A stretch of DNA of 64,000 nucleotides from Siphonodentalium dalli (Eukaryota > Mollusca > Scaphopoda > Gadilida > Siphonodentaliidae): NCBI GenBank assembly GCA_032622095.1, contig CP136064.1:195951948-196015947 (forward strand). Reading direction: 5' to 3'. The notes below the pieces were generated by a model, which saw only the letters and a list, made by a program, of their open reading frames with translations, had not been told where the DNA came from and did no database searches. Shown one piece after another: positions 22,707-34,789 of this stretch. The translations under genes and the position numbers were made by a program. Positions within the stretch are counted from its first letter, which is position 1, and the number at the start of each line of letters is the position of its first letter.

Positions 22707-23193
22707 ACATCTAATCATGCCACCGTAGAGATGCATCTATAATAATCTATGGTTTCCTTGATGGCAATCGATGGCATGACTTGCCAGACCGAGCATATTC
22801 ATGTGTATAATTCTCATCTACTTTCCTATCTACTTCTCTACCTCCATCTCTGTCTTTCGTTGTCTTATTTATCTCCTGTTATCTTACTATAGTAGCTTAA
22901 GCAATTTGACAGTCCCGTTGAGGGATGAGGGTGTGATAGCACGGATTGATGATCATGTTTCTATATAAGGTATGAGCATTCACTATATTGTCCCTCTGCA
23001 GAACTGTCAAGCTGCCATGCTGTTATATTTATATATCTATATGTTTATATCAATACAAAATGAATGTCACACTCTATGTTGCTCTTTTGTATATGTGCTT
23101 ATCTCACCTGTCTACGTGCTATGCATCTATTAGCCATTAAAAAGTATCTATTTATCTATCTATATATCTATCTATTTTCAGTTGAGATCCCAC
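22707..23193. other. Intron of gene 1 (if the distal exon is real), no feature seen
   Basis: Begins after MITE B and ends at the donor of the 240-bp exon. Contains TATC/ATCT microsatellite-like sequence at about 23145-23175. No alternative last exon with the required phase (first two bases completing a Glu codon) was found here. Confidence 0.4.
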
Positions 23194-23433
23194 CTTCGAA
23201 ATTGACTTGTCCATCACCGTCTATGTCCGCCGCTTTAATCATATCATCCACCTCCTGATCCGTCACGTCCTCGCCCAATGAGCACATTGCCTTGAATAGT
23301 TCATCACGAGTTATCCGTCCATTTCCATCCTCGTCGAAGTGTTTGAAGGCTTGAATCATTTCACAATTTCCAACGTCCATTACCCTTCCTTCAATCATAC
23401 CCATAAACTCAACAAAATCGATCACACCATTGC
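23194..23433 (-). CDS. EF-hand gene 1, exon 4 (EF2 end, EF3, EF4)
   Basis: A 240-bp exon with acceptor TGGTCTTTGCAG and donor GTGGGATC. Together with the preceding exon it completes EF-loop 2 ([12 protein letters not shown]). It then encodes loop 3 ([12 protein letters not shown]) and most of loop 4 ([11 protein letters not shown], whose final Glu needs the next exon). All Ca2+-ligand positions 1, 3, 5 and 12 are acidic or Asn as in working loops. The spacing is that of calmodulin. Relative to vertebrate CALM genes this exon equals the 107- and 136-bp exons fused, minus one codon. A T2-like MITE begins 15 bp upstream of the acceptor. Confidence 0.92.
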
Positions 23434-23448
23434 CTGCAAAGACCAACA

Positions 23449-23806
23449 TTAAAGTGATGTGAAACACTCCAGTATGGTGATCAAATACAAATGGAGAAAT
23501 AATCTTGTTCAAAGTAGTATTTTTTACAAATAGTATATTCAAATATATTCAAATTGACATTATATATTAATTAAAGTGACTCTTGATGGCGAAATCATTT
23601 TCGCTATTTTATCACCGATAGATGCGTTCCGAATCGAGTAATAAATATGTATAATATTGAGCGTAGTTATGACGATGTTTTCTATGGACTGGTATGGTCG
23701 ATTTGCTTCAAATTTTCGACGATGTTACATTCCTACAGTTATCATAGCGCCTGAATACTAACTTATCACTTTCACGCACCCGAACGAGTACATAATATGT
23801 ATTTAA
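23449..23806. mobile_element. MITE family C (T2-like), copy abutting a splice acceptor
   Basis: TTAAAGTGATGTGAAACACT at 23449 and TTTAA at about 23802-23806 bound a 358-bp element matching 29021-29395 (TGGCGAAATCATTT, GGTATGGTCGATTTG, TTTCACGCACCCGAAC). Only 15 intronic bases separate its TTAA edge from exon 4 of gene 1, so the branch region of that intron lies in the element. Confidence 0.8.
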
Positions 23807-24081
23807 ATAATAACAGAAGTGCGGCGCCAATCGTGCTGTAATAATAACAGAAGTGCGGCGCCAAGTTCCGTAACTTGTATGAGTTTATCCTTTCACTCAC
23901 ATTGTTATATCACTATACCAACAGATATTCAAATCAACTTGAACTCGTTTGTAGTGAGTAACAATTCTAAATTTGTGGAAAATAGCTTCGCAGCGAGGGC
24001 CGTAACTCAATGAGAATGAATGGACGAATCCCTTTGTTGGAAAATGCCCCCCCCCCCCACATGACCGGGCTATCACCATTG

Positions 24082-26888
24082 TTAAAGGCCCACTTAATTT
24101 TCAAACCCCCAGATTACATTATATAAAATATATGCCATGGTGTTTACCATTTGAAAGAGGACGCTCCAAAACATTGTATTATCAACATATCCGGTGTAAT
24201 AAACTGTAGACCTGCAGTCAGATGCTCGTATCCCGTTTATATATAACCATGGGTATATGCCAGATATAACTGTACAAAAAAAACGCCGTTCTTTTTACCG
24301 TGTATTTATCCATGGTGTGCGTGCCTGTGGTTGTCCGTAACATGGTGCCAGTTTTTTTATTGCTTTGAAAGGTAATCATGTTCGACTGGTGTCGTCAGAT
24401 TGGTAATATGAGATTAGCGGTTTCTATGTCTTGTCTGGTCACATTTACAGTTTGAACTTTGTCTGAAATAGACGCACTTTTTATACTAGAATTTGCGCCA
24501 CCGGAGCGCAGGGAAATCGCACGTCGAGTTGGGTTAAGGGTTTTTAGAAAAAGTATTTTTTGATATAGATAGAGACGTGGCGACAGGGGGTTGGGGTGTC
24601 TCACCCCCCCCCCCCAACTTTGTTTGTCAAAATGTTCAACAGTTGGAAATTTCATACCTGCCAAAACATTAGTTGGAAATTTCACACCAACATTAAGTTG
24701 AAAAAGTTCTTGTAGTTTGATTTTCAAACAATTTATTTGCATATTAAATATTTTGGACTGAAATGGTCATCAGTCGGAAATTGCCAACCTTAGGAGGGTG
24801 ACAGGGTGAAAATTTCCAACACTTGAGCAGTTTGTGTCCTGGTCCCTCCCCCGTGGCCAGTCAAAAAACTGCTAGTTAATTTAAGAAAACAATATTGTCA
24901 TGCATTTGGTCAACATTGACATTGGAATTGTCATCAGTTGAAATTTTCCAACCTAAGTGGGGGTGTCAGGTTTGAAATGTCCAACTGTAGAAAGGTTTGA
25001 GGCTAGTCTAGATGCTAGGATTTTGAGATTTTCTTGTTCAGATTAAAAAAAAATTGCACACCGGGCCTATCGTTCTCATTGTCCCTTCCCCCGTGGCCAA
25101 TACAAAACTGCTAATTAGTTTAACAAAACAATATTTTACTTCATTTGGTCAAACTTGTGGACTGAAATAGTCATCAGTTGGAGTGTTTTCCAACCTGAGG
25201 GGGAGTATGAGGTTTGAAATTTCCAACACCAGGAAAGGTTCAGTTGAGGCCAGTCTAGATGCATGCTAGGATTTAATATGTTCTTTTATAGTTTTAAAAT
25301 TTTTCTCACACCGGGCCGAAGAACCATGGTCAACCCGGTTTGTCCCCGCCTCTTGCCCGTAGTCGTGGGCATTTGTCTGGAGTTAGACCATTAGATGTTA
25401 TGATTTATGCAATTGTTCAGGTTAAACTATCTGAATTTTCAAACCTGGAATATAGAACCATGTTTTTAAAAATATATATATAGGATATGTATAGGATAGT
25501 AGGCGTGAGCACTGATGTACAATGGGGATGGTGCAAATGGAATTTGTGTTTGGGGTTATTCTGATTCAAGGGGGTGCAGTTGGAATTTCCAATGGTGGAC
25601 ACCCCCTAACGGAAACCATATAGCCACGTCCCTAGATATAGAGAGGCAAACAGAACAATGCCATATATATACAATATGCGGTTGCATCTATTGGGATGTC
25701 TTTAGTGCACGTTTGTGGTTACGAGAGCTCATTTCCCCCTGATTTTTGCTCAATATGTGGTCTTCTTCTTTAAAAGTTTTATATGATTTCAAACAGGGGT
25801 GGCACCAGGATATCCCCGACAGGGGGCGGGCTTTAGCTGACGGGTTGACCATTACATCACTCACCGACGGGGGTGGCTATGACTCCCCGACAGAAATTAA
25901 GAAATGATAGATCGGGGTGTAAATTTGTGTGGTGTTATATCACTAGATGTTAAGATGTTTTAATCTCATACTGGGCCGAACCATCTTTTTCACCCCCCCC
26001 CCCCCGCACGACAAGTGGCCACTATATTACTGTGGAATAGTCTACCATCTGGTAGTCTGTGATGGAACATTTGGGAAAAAGCAATGGGGGGGGTGCAAAT
26101 TGATTTACGCAAACTTATGAGTTTGGTGTGGTTCAATGGAGTGGGGTGCAGTTGGAAATTCCAAGATGGAGACCACCCCAACGAAAACCATCTAACCAAG
26201 TCTCGAGTGCCAAATATCCAACACTCAACCAGGGGTGCCTCTCGCAACTTTAGTTTCTGCCCTCGGCATAGGCCTATTTGTTTCTTATCCGAGAATACAC
26301 TTCACCGGCGGCAATGTATTAACCATACTCTGAAAGAAAACGCTTCAGTGACGATCACACGATAAAGTCGTGCTGCAAGTAAGACGATAATTGTGTTGTA
26401 GAAATGATACGGAAGACCGATTGTCAAAAAAATCAACATCAAAATACACATGGCAAAACTTATCGATCCAAACTGTGGAGTGTGTTTTCGTTGTGTATTT
26501 TTCGCATATACCCATGGTTATATATAAACGGGCTACGAGCATCTGACTGCTGTTGTTTTTGTTGAGTTGCCAACGCGTTTTGTTATCAAGATTGAAGTAA
26601 AAATAAAAATTATTTTCAATGCAGGGGGAATAACTCTATATATTAAAGATAGAGTTCTTCCCCTTTCATTGAAAACGTTTGAATTCTGTTGCATTCTGAG
26701 TGCCAGAGGGGGGAAGTCATTCTATGATTTCTATTTCACTGGTGACATCTTCTGAGACACAGATGTTTCAAATAGTGATGAATTATAGTATTTTAATCAT
26801 ATTTTATGGCATAGATTGTTATTAAAACCGTATATCAAGTCACTATAAAAAATATAATCGGAGACTCGAAAATTAAGTGTGCCTTTAA
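24082..26888. mobile_element. MITE family A split by a nested 2.3-kb transposon
   Basis: Left end TTAAAGGCCCACTTAATTTT at 24082; right end ATTAAGTGTGCCTTTAA at 26888. Left (24082-24214) and right (26550-26888) parts together match the 448-bp copy at 16568-17015. The break falls at the sequence that reads GTGAACATGTTGTTT in intact copies. Orientation is the same as the 16.5-kb copy. Confidence 0.88.
24215..26549. mobile_element. TIR DNA transposon, nonautonomous, 2335 bp, nested
   Basis: The ends CAGTCAGATGCTCGTA...and the inverse TACGAGCATCTGACTG extend to about 45-bp terminal inverted repeats (through CCCGTTTATATATAACCATG). The flanks show CTG on both sides (24212-24214 and 26550-26552), a likely 3-bp target duplication. 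The interior has repeated subterminal-like motifs (GTCATCAGTTGGAA, GAAATTTCCAAC, CCAACCTGAGGGGG) and no recognisable transposase. CAGT-type ends plus 3-bp duplication recall CACTA/EnSpm elements, but the superfamily is not established. Confidence 0.8.
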
Positions 26889-27180
26889 TAAAGCACTATA
26901 TCAAACCCGATGAACCACACCAATTTACAAGGCGGACACAAAATACACACATTTCCAAGTCCAACAAGGGAACACTGGTTACAACTCTGGTAAACAAAAT
27001 AAATGGACAAACCCAGTATAGTATGTTAGTATCCCTTAAGCAACTGGACTATCACCATGCCAACAGCACAACATGTCCGCTGATGCACACCAGAGTTACA
27101 GGGATAAAAGTTAGACAAACTATCTTTATTTTTACTAAATCAGATATAGACTAAACTATATAAACGCTTTTTATTCTTCA
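26889..27180. repeat. Diverged fragment of the 12.4-kb repeat
   Basis: ATGCACACCAGAGTTACAGGG with ACAAACTATCTTTAT (about 27080-27130) resembles the ACCAGAGTTA units at 12.4-12.9 kb. A 91-codon open frame covers it but shows no family features. Confidence 0.35.
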
Positions 27181-27800
27181 ATGTTTATTAACGGACATGG
27201 CTCATTCGAAACTCCAAATTTTGCCTGCGTTATTGGTAGGGACGGATACTATATAGGTCGATATATACAGGAAATATTGATACACGTCATCATATGCTCT
27301 GAAATACAATTGCTAAAGTCACATTCATTTTCCAGCCGTTTTGAATGTTTCGCCATAATTCAGAAAAACGCTCTTTATATTTACCATATCAAGAATAGAC
27401 TAACTGGGAACACTCTTTTATGCAAAATACTGCCTACTATATGAAAAGATTTACCGAAGTCATTGACATTTATCAGATATGTTCAACACACATATATACC
27501 CGATACACACAAACGCCCTTTATATTTACCATATCATGAAATGACAATCTTTAATGTTCCACTGCAAAGAAATGTGAATCCTAGTTTTCTTCGCAGGCGA
27601 TATATTGTATGAGTTTTGTCAGCCGAAGATAAATGTAAAATATACATATAATACTGACGTCACATCCTGAAAAGACTTAGGCAAATGATTGGCGACTGTC
27701 CACTCAAAGGTGAAGTAAACGCTCTATACTTCTACCATGTATATATAAGAGATGAACTATCAAAAAACGCTTTTTGTAGTGTAACTTGTTGTAGGAATGT
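27181..27800. repeat. Interspersed ACGCTCTTTAT repeat, copy with internal redundancy
   Basis: TTAACGGACATGGCTCATTC and CGTCATCATATGCTCTG match 62690-62800. CATTTTCCAGCCGTTTTGAA and AAACGCTCTTTATATTTACC follow, and a second CGCCCTTTATATTTACC lies at 27512. It is one of the longer copies of this unclassified family. Confidence 0.55.
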
Positions 27801-28086
27801 GACGTTAAAAGCTGATTATACTTAAGAAATAAACGAAGGCTTCAACTGAATGTGGACATGAGATTTTGACCGCGAGCAAAAGTTCAGCAAATTGCTGGGG
27901 TTTGTGCTGAGTTTGCTGACAAACCCATCTCTACCCGGCGTCCCTGTGTGTATGTAAATATATTCATATGATTTCACAAGGTCGTTCTCGGGCATGTTAC
28001 GTTCGCGTGTAAGTAGTTTGCGTAATCATCGGTCAATTAAATATTCATCTCCGGGACACGATAACAGCGAGAATAAATAAAATATC

Positions 28087-28383
28087 TTAAAAGGGGGACT
28101 GTTCACTAAATCCGGCCATTTATGGGACCATCTCCTATTATACCCAACATAATATATGCAACTAATGAATACATTCATTAACTCATATCCATTATAATTA
28201 CCATGTTGTTTACATCGTTAATAGAGCAAATGAGTGTATGTTTTTTACATCGTTAATAGAGCAAATGAGTGTATATTGCACTCATTCATGGCTCAAATGC
28301 ATTCATTAGTTGCATATATTAAGAATAATAGGATCTAGATGGTCCCATAAATGACCGGATTTAGTGTATAGTACCCCTTTAGT
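28087..28383. mobile_element. MITE family E (TTAAAGGGG), copy 1
   Basis: The left end TTAAAAGGGGGACTG, with TTCACTAAATCCGGCCATTT, is inverted at the right end (AAATGACCGGATTTAGTG, TAGTACCCCTTTA). The terminal inverted repeats run about 50 bp, through TATGGGACCATCTCCTATTA. Internal ACTAATGAATACATTCATTA is also palindromic. Noncoding, about 297 bp. Confidence 0.82.
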
Positions 28384-29020
28384 TTAAAGATATTTTATGT
28401 AACCAAAGTATTCTACAAACTTTTCGGTACGATGATGGAATATTGGGCCCCTTTAATTTGAGGCTTGAAGATTGTGAGTCATTTTAACGTCGACAAAAGT
28501 CACGCATAACAAATTAGCCGGCGGTAAAGAGTATACTTTTTACTTCCTAATTGACATTTTATGTCGATTGTGTGCAATGTTATTTCTCCACCTGCCTGTC
28601 GTATAATAATGTCGTATAATAAGTTATTATGAAGAGAGGGGAGCTTCTAGTTCTTTGTACTTTATTCGTGCATTGATATAAATTATCATCTGATTCTTAA
28701 ACATGTCCAATCTAAACTAAAGCCGAAAATTGCTCTTTTATCTTTCTATACATGTACCCGCAAATAATGAGCCCGTTCGTGTGAAGTTTACACTTTAGAC
28801 GAGTTTCAAATTCAAAAGAAGTATTTTAGGTTTTGAATTTGTTGCATTGGCATGAAACCAAACTGGTCGCTTATTCAAAGGATGTTTAATATTTTATTCT
28901 AATGTGATAGCTAACAATAAGCGACAATTACCGATTGTGTGTTTTCTGGATATTTTCGTTTGGTTAATTTTTATACGTTTCGTGTTTTTGTGTTAAGCAT
29001 GTGCGTTATGGACGCTGTTT
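28384..29020. other. Intron of gene 1, no feature recognised
   Basis: AT-rich sequence between two MITEs. No exon consistent with EF-hand coding was seen. Confidence 0.4.
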
Positions 29021-29395
29021 GTTGATGTGAAACACTCCGGTTGGGTGATCAAATAGAAGTGGAGAACAATCTTGCTCAAAGTAGTTATTTTAAGGAATAT
29101 TAATCCAAATTTACAGCACACACAATGTCGTTCTTATATATTTATTAAATGTTGTAACTCTCGATGGCGAAATCATTTGCGTTACTTTATCGCCGATTGT
29201 TGCGTCCCGAATCGAGATGTAAATGTTTACAATTAAGCGCAGTTCAGACGGTGATATCTATGGAGTGGTATGGTCGATTTATTTGAGATTTTCGACGATG
29301 TTAGTATAATGCTACATTTCCACAGTTGCCATAGCACCTGGGTACTATAACTTATCAGTTTCACGCACCCGAACAAGTCCATAACATGTCTTTAA
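29021..29395. mobile_element. MITE family C, undisrupted copy
   Basis: GATGTGAAACACTCCGG at the left and ACATGTCTTTAA at the right; 375 bp. The segment GTAGTTATTTTAAGGAATAT preserves the empty TTAA site that is occupied by a piggyBac-like MITE in the copy at 31012-31729. The left TTAAAG terminus is degraded. Confidence 0.75.
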
Positions 29396-29572
29396 AAGTA
29401 ATTGTCAATCGTTTGTTTCAGATCGAGTTATAGGTAAAATTGCACACAACAGTTGAATTGAGATCTGTATGTCAAGTATGATTGCGCATCATTATAAAGA
29501 AACTGTTTTGTACATAACCCATACAATGCACAATCAGTCTGGTAATCAAGATGTAGAATCATTGAAAACTGA

Positions 29573-29800
29573 GTGCCATGTATGCCGTTGTGGGAGAAGA
29601 TCATATGTTTAACCTTTTATTTACTCAATGCATTCTCCCATCAATTATACAAGTATACATTGGAATGGTCTATTATTCATCTGGAGGGGTGTTCAGGAAA
29701 TATAAATAGACGGCAATCAGACGATCACATAATAAAAAGCCGTCTGTTGAAATTATTATCTGAATATGTCATATGGTAACTACTCGTCAATGTGTATTTA
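29573..29800. repeat. Interspersed repeat B, copy
   Basis: ATACATTGGAATGGTCTATT, ATCTGGAGGGGTG, AATAGACGGCAATCAGACGA and GAAATTATTATCTGAATATG follow the same order as at 9210-9370. A 68-codon open frame within it is coincidental. Confidence 0.6.
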
Positions 29801-30166
29801 GTAAAGAAATTGTTTAACGGACACGACTCATTTTAACATCTCAATTAGGTATATCTAATCACCCTGGTTAAGTGGTCCTGCTAATTTGCTATGGTTTTGC
29901 TGGTGGGTCATGCTATATTTATATGATGCTGGTAGGCCAAAATCGATGATGTTACGAAATATTACGGTTATTTTTCATAAAGTTGTCATTTTTGCGGTGT
30001 TTGGCTAATCCAAGCGATTTGAGCAAAAGCCAGTTTCTGTATGAAACAATCAAGAACATATCTATTTTAAATATTTTAATAATAATGCCGCTGGTGTCTG
30101 TAAAACGACAGTGCGTAGATAGCTATTTTGATTATGATTGGCCTGCAACAACCAAAGTGTCATTAT

Positions 30167-30642
30167 TTAAAAGTACTCAATCCGATCAGACGCTCCGAAA
30201 TTACTATTACTTTGGCTTCGGGGGTAACAAATATTTTATTCGAGTCGAGGAACCTACCCATCAAAGCTCAAGAGTGATCAGATATCGATTTTTGAAGTTT
30301 TTTCATTCTCGAGATGTGTAAGAATGTGGCCCAGAAACACGTGGTCAAAGGGAGGGTATCGGACAAAATTGCGGATGAATATGGATAACTCTAAAGTCAA
30401 GTGGTAATACGGTCAAATTTCGTGATACTATAGTGATAATACGGCCATATTTTGTTGAACAAAATGTTGATAAATAACAAGTTTTGGGAAATTTGATACC
30501 ATAGTTGACAGTACGTGGCTAGCATTATTTAAATCGATTCTGATAACTAAAGCGTATTTTGAAGAAATGTTGTTGTCGTTGTTGTTGTTGTTGTTGTATC
30601 TTGATGGTATGGGGACCATCTGATCGGATTGAGTACCTTTAA
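30167..30642. mobile_element. MITE family D, copy 1
   Basis: Bounded by TTAA. The left end TTAAAAGTACTCAATCCGAT and the inverse of the right end, TTAAAGGTACTCAATCCGAT, agree over about 20 bp. Internal CTTTGGCTTCGGGGGTAA, AAGCTCAAGAGTGATCAGAT and a (GTT)n run at about 30573-30598 recur in the copies at 38828 and 52387. It is T2-like by terminus and target; noncoding. Confidence 0.85.
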
Positions 30643-31011
30643 ATATCTTACAATATCTGTGTATTTGAATGTTTTATAAACATATTGTTTTTCCTCTATT
30701 CCTTTAGATTAGCCAAAGGCCGTGAAAATGGCAGCTTAAAATAATAACGGTACATTTCCTTAACAGCAGGACCAGCCAGCATCATGTCAAATTATCAGGA
30801 CCACATAACCACGAGTGGTAATTTTGAAGGAATGGTGAGATAGGTCAATAGATACACGTAATACCGATCATCAGCCCCTGAATTTACTCGAAAACTTGCC
30901 AGAGTGATATCGATTCTTCAACGGCTTTCAATTTTTAGCACAGAAGTGAGACAAAAGCACTTTAGTTTTACCAAAACAGGAATAGTCTAGTAAACCACAC
31001 TTTAAAGACAT
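30643..31011. repeat. Intron; fragment of the ACGCTCTTTAT repeat
   Basis: TCTTCAACGGCTTTCAATTT, TAGCACAGAAGTGAGACAAA and AGCACTTTAGTTTTACCAAA (about 30910-30975) are a decayed copy of the family seen at 14981-15380. Confidence 0.5.
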
Positions 31012-31729
31012 ATAAGGACTTGTTCGAGTTCGTGAAACTGATTATCTAGTATTCGGGCGTCATGCCAACCTGGAGAATGTAGCATTCTACTAACATCGCC
31101 GAAAATTTCAAAAAAATCGACCATACCAGGCACTCAATAGAAAACATCGTCAAAAACTAATCTCAATTGTAAGTATTTACATCTGGATTCGAGACGCAAC
31201 AATCGGCTACTAACAAACACAAATGATTTCGCCATCCAGAGTCAGTGCATTCTATTAAGATATCAGAATGACTGTGTGTGTTGGCAATTTGGATTAATAT
31301 TCGTTAACCCTTTACCCAACAGAACGGCCTTGTGCCAATGCATTCTCTTATATATGCGAGTCGACCATAGGTCGCCTCGCATATATAAGAGAATGCATTG
31401 GCTTAACACATATTAAAAATGATAAAACTTGTTTTAGGCCAATGTATTCTCTTATATATGCAAGGCGACCTATGGCGACTCGCATATATAAGAGAATGCA
31501 TTGGCACAGGGCATAACTGTAACCATCATAATGTGGTCATTGAACCGGTTCCAATGATAGCCATATTTGGGTGGTGTTATTGAGACAGACCGAAGAATTT
31601 TAGGCTGTTGAAGCTTTATTTGGGCGTTTTTGGCCGTTTTGTTGGGTAAAGGGTTAAAAGAACAATTTGAGTAAGAATATTCTCCATTTCTATTGGATCA
31701 CTCTACCGGAGTCTATCACATCACTTTAA
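31012..31729. mobile_element. MITE family C (inverted) containing a nested MITE
   Basis: Starts TTAAAGACATATAAGGAC and ends ATCACTTTAA, the inverse orientation of 29021-29395. Removing the nested 344-bp element (31314-31657, counting one TTAA) leaves about 374 bp, the size of the undisrupted copy. Confidence 0.85.
31314..31657. mobile_element. piggyBac-like MITE with two internal 69-bp hairpins
   Basis: Ends TTAACCCTTTACCCAACAGA and the inverse TTTTGTTGGGTAAAGGGTTAA form terminal inverted repeats of about 26 bp (through ACGGCC) with TTAA on each side. CCCTTT starts and TTAA targets are the hallmark of the piggyBac superfamily. Two near-perfect hairpins lie inside (31334-31402 and 31438-31505). 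No transposase. Confidence 0.85.
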
Positions 31730-32224
31730 TTATTCCATGCTGAAGATAAATCGGGACCCAAATGCTCTTATATATAGTTCTATTGAGTTATGTTTTTCTG
31801 TGGCAAAATAATATCGGTATAAAAGTATTTAAGATGGAGACGCACGTTTTGCATAAATACAGCCAAATATGGCAAGATATTTTCAACAAAGTATTTCTCT
31901 GGATCTATCTGGCGAAAAATCTTGAATTTCACATATCATCACTTTCATTGTATGTATAATCAGAGCAGTTATTAAGAGACAACACAAACAATGGATTTTA
32001 ATACATTTGAGAGGTTGAAAATATTATTTTCTTTGTTGTCCCTTTATGTACCAAGAACTGATAGAATAATTAATAATTTCACACAAAACTCCAATCATCA
32101 AACAGCTTATTGTCTTGGCTCTATGAGAGGAGGCTTCATTTGTATCATAATGTGGAGTTAGATTATTAATTGCATAATATAGTGTCATACCCCCATATAT
32201 CATAATGAAGAATAAAGCAGTCGG
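31730..32224. other. Intron of gene 1, nothing recognised
   Basis: Short open frames without support; no repeat matches noticed. Confidence 0.35.
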
Positions 32225-32795
32225 AAATATTCCAGCCCAATGAAAACAACTGTTGATATGCAATGTGGTCCACTCAAGCAGGGAGCAATCAACATAAATT
32301 ATGTCACAGTGTTAAGAGATATGGTGTTCAGCTTTAACTTGGTCATGAAGCCATGACCCAGAACTAATCTCAGCCCAATTTTTCATTGAACAACATGAAT
32401 GACATGAGAATTCTCAAATTTAGAAAATTATTTGTGGGTAGTTGTCTTTCTAAGTGAAAATAATCATCAAATTTCATGAATCAAGAAAATTTAAGTCTCC
32501 TCTCATGGTCTTCAGATATGATATCATGGATATATGATCTGCAATTTTGAAACAAATATAATTTACGGAAGTTCTTGGTACCTGAATACGGTAAAAAAAT
32601 TAATATTTTTCATGTCATAAAAGTGAAGTAAATGAGTTTATAATAACTAATTGTTCGATGGTTCTTAAATATTGTATCACAATAATCGCTTGTACCAAAT
32701 TTCACAAATAAATTCCTGACAGATTTTGAGAAAATCTATTTAGAAATACCAGGAAATTTTGGCCAAACGTGCATCTGACCCTTAACGTAATTATT
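32225..32795. repeat. Interspersed repeat E, continuous copy
   Basis: TTCCAGCCCAATG, GTTGATATGCAATG, CACTCAAGCAGGGAGCAA, TAAGAGATATGGTG and TCTCAGCCCAATTT are followed 190 bp later by GATGGTTCTTAAATATTG, AATCGCTTGTACCAAATTTC and AAACGTGCATCTGACCC. This is the reference for the disrupted copy at 20560-22183. Confidence 0.6.
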
Positions 32796-34789
32796 GTCCC
32801 AGCCTAACACCCGCCCCAAATAACCAGAACAGGATGTAACAAACGCAAGCAATGTTTGAATATATTTACTGTGACCCACATATACAAAGACATTTACATG
32901 GCATTGTATTGGGTGTTGATAGAGAATTGTGTGAGTGCACATGGGGTCGGGGTACAAGTTACTAAACTTATTTACCGTCATCTTCCCTGACATTTAGCTA
33001 CCGTATGTTGTATGCCGATAAGAATATATATGGTGGAGGTGATGACCACTTTAAGTTAATATATTCGTGTCCACGTACGTTTTCTTGTGTATGTGTACAG
33101 GGGACATTTAAAGAAAAAGTAACTTGCATCTTCACATGGGTTACCATGCACAAGAGCAACTTGACCTTGCTGAGAATTAATATTAATTTTTTTAAAGTTT
33201 AGCACACTAATCGGCGCAGATAGTATAAATACGTAGCTACGTCTCGTGGGCATTGAGGGACAATAACAATTGAATTGGTATGTTTTCCATAAAATTAATT
33301 ACGCATAAATCGCCAGATATTATAAACAGTTGGACACTTAGTGATATATCCCAGAAGGATCCATAAATTCAAATTAATCCTTGTCTTTTGACCCATAAAT
33401 TTGAATAAGTTATGTTATTGTGTACATTTATGTGTGTACTACATTAGCTCCTGGCAGTATACTTATAATTCCACATCAAATCTCTAGATTATGATTTCGA
33501 TCATAGAAATTTACTATCGTCAAGGGATGGGTTAAACATCTGCCGATCGTAATTGGCCTCTCGTTTTTAATTTACAATTAAAACACGTTGTGTATAAATG
33601 GTGTTATGACTGAAATATATCCGTCGTATGACGTGCAAGGTTCATATTGGACCTTCTTATACCAATACTGAATACCATTGAAAACAAATAATTAAACATT
33701 ATTATGCAGACAATTGCAGAAAGTTGCACACACGATATACATATGTTACAAACCAAGCTCCATGCAGAGTTCAGTCCCCTGTGCAGGACTTGCCACTGCC
33801 CGCACCTACATGTACACCTAATGTGAAGAAATTTCACATTTATTTATATCAGACTTTTGTAGGTTCCAATTCATTCTGCATTATTCTGAGAAACGGAACT
33901 GTATATATTCATTTGAAAATTGTCTAGATCAAGCCAGAATTGTAACTGACAAAACACTTCAATAAAAAGTGTTAGATTTAATTCAGAAAATACACATGCC
34001 GGCAGCGGTCAGACATAGCATAGTGATGGGACTGAACTCTGGTTTGCAGCTTGTTTACAAACACGTGTGTGTACTAAGCTCTAAAGTTCAAATATCCAGT
34101 CTTTACTGTATTGACAATTTCCTCTCGGAAATATGTTCCTCCGACTCGACAAGCATACCCTTATGTGGCCAACAGTCTGCATGTTGTCAATTTCCTTTGC
34201 ACGGCCAACGCTTGTTAGTTTCACATGCATGCTAATGTTCTTGAAATTAACGCGTGTATACTCATTTAAAACAAAACCGAACATACTCTACTTCGAAATT
34301 GCTTTACCCCTCTTTCCGTGCACCGATTCACACCATCACACGGCACATGCGTTTTGACGATTCAGCGGCTTGATAACCACGGTGCAACGGCATTCGAACG
34401 ATTCAGCGATCATATTATACACGATAGTTTATGATAAACTTAGATAAAGGGGCTTTTTACTGAATTTGGACGATAAAAGATGGCTTATTCTTGTGTTCAT
34501 TGTATAGAGTAGCTTTGCAAGTCCACCAGGTTGACTCACGGAATACATACGGGGATGAGATCTATACATAACATGAGTCACAATCGACTTGGTCAAATCT
34601 GGACCATCAGCTCAAACCGCGAACCGTTTGCAAAAAGTCAATTCTTGGGCTACAATGGGACAATAACAATTCGAAAATTAACATCCAACGTAAGCTTTGA
34701 TATGTATAAATGTAGGATTTGTCCAATTCGTACCTCTGTTAAGATTTTTCTGATATTCTTTGTGTAATATGTCGTTTATACAGATTCTG
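32796..34789. other. Intron of gene 1, no feature recognised
   Basis: About 2 kb without recognised repeats or exons. Several open frames of 60-90 codons occur on both strands, all unsupported. Confidence 0.35.

Noticed and set aside
29983-30321. 112-codon plus-strand open frame
   Set aside because: Its second half runs into MITE D (from 30167), so it cannot be a conserved gene as drawn.
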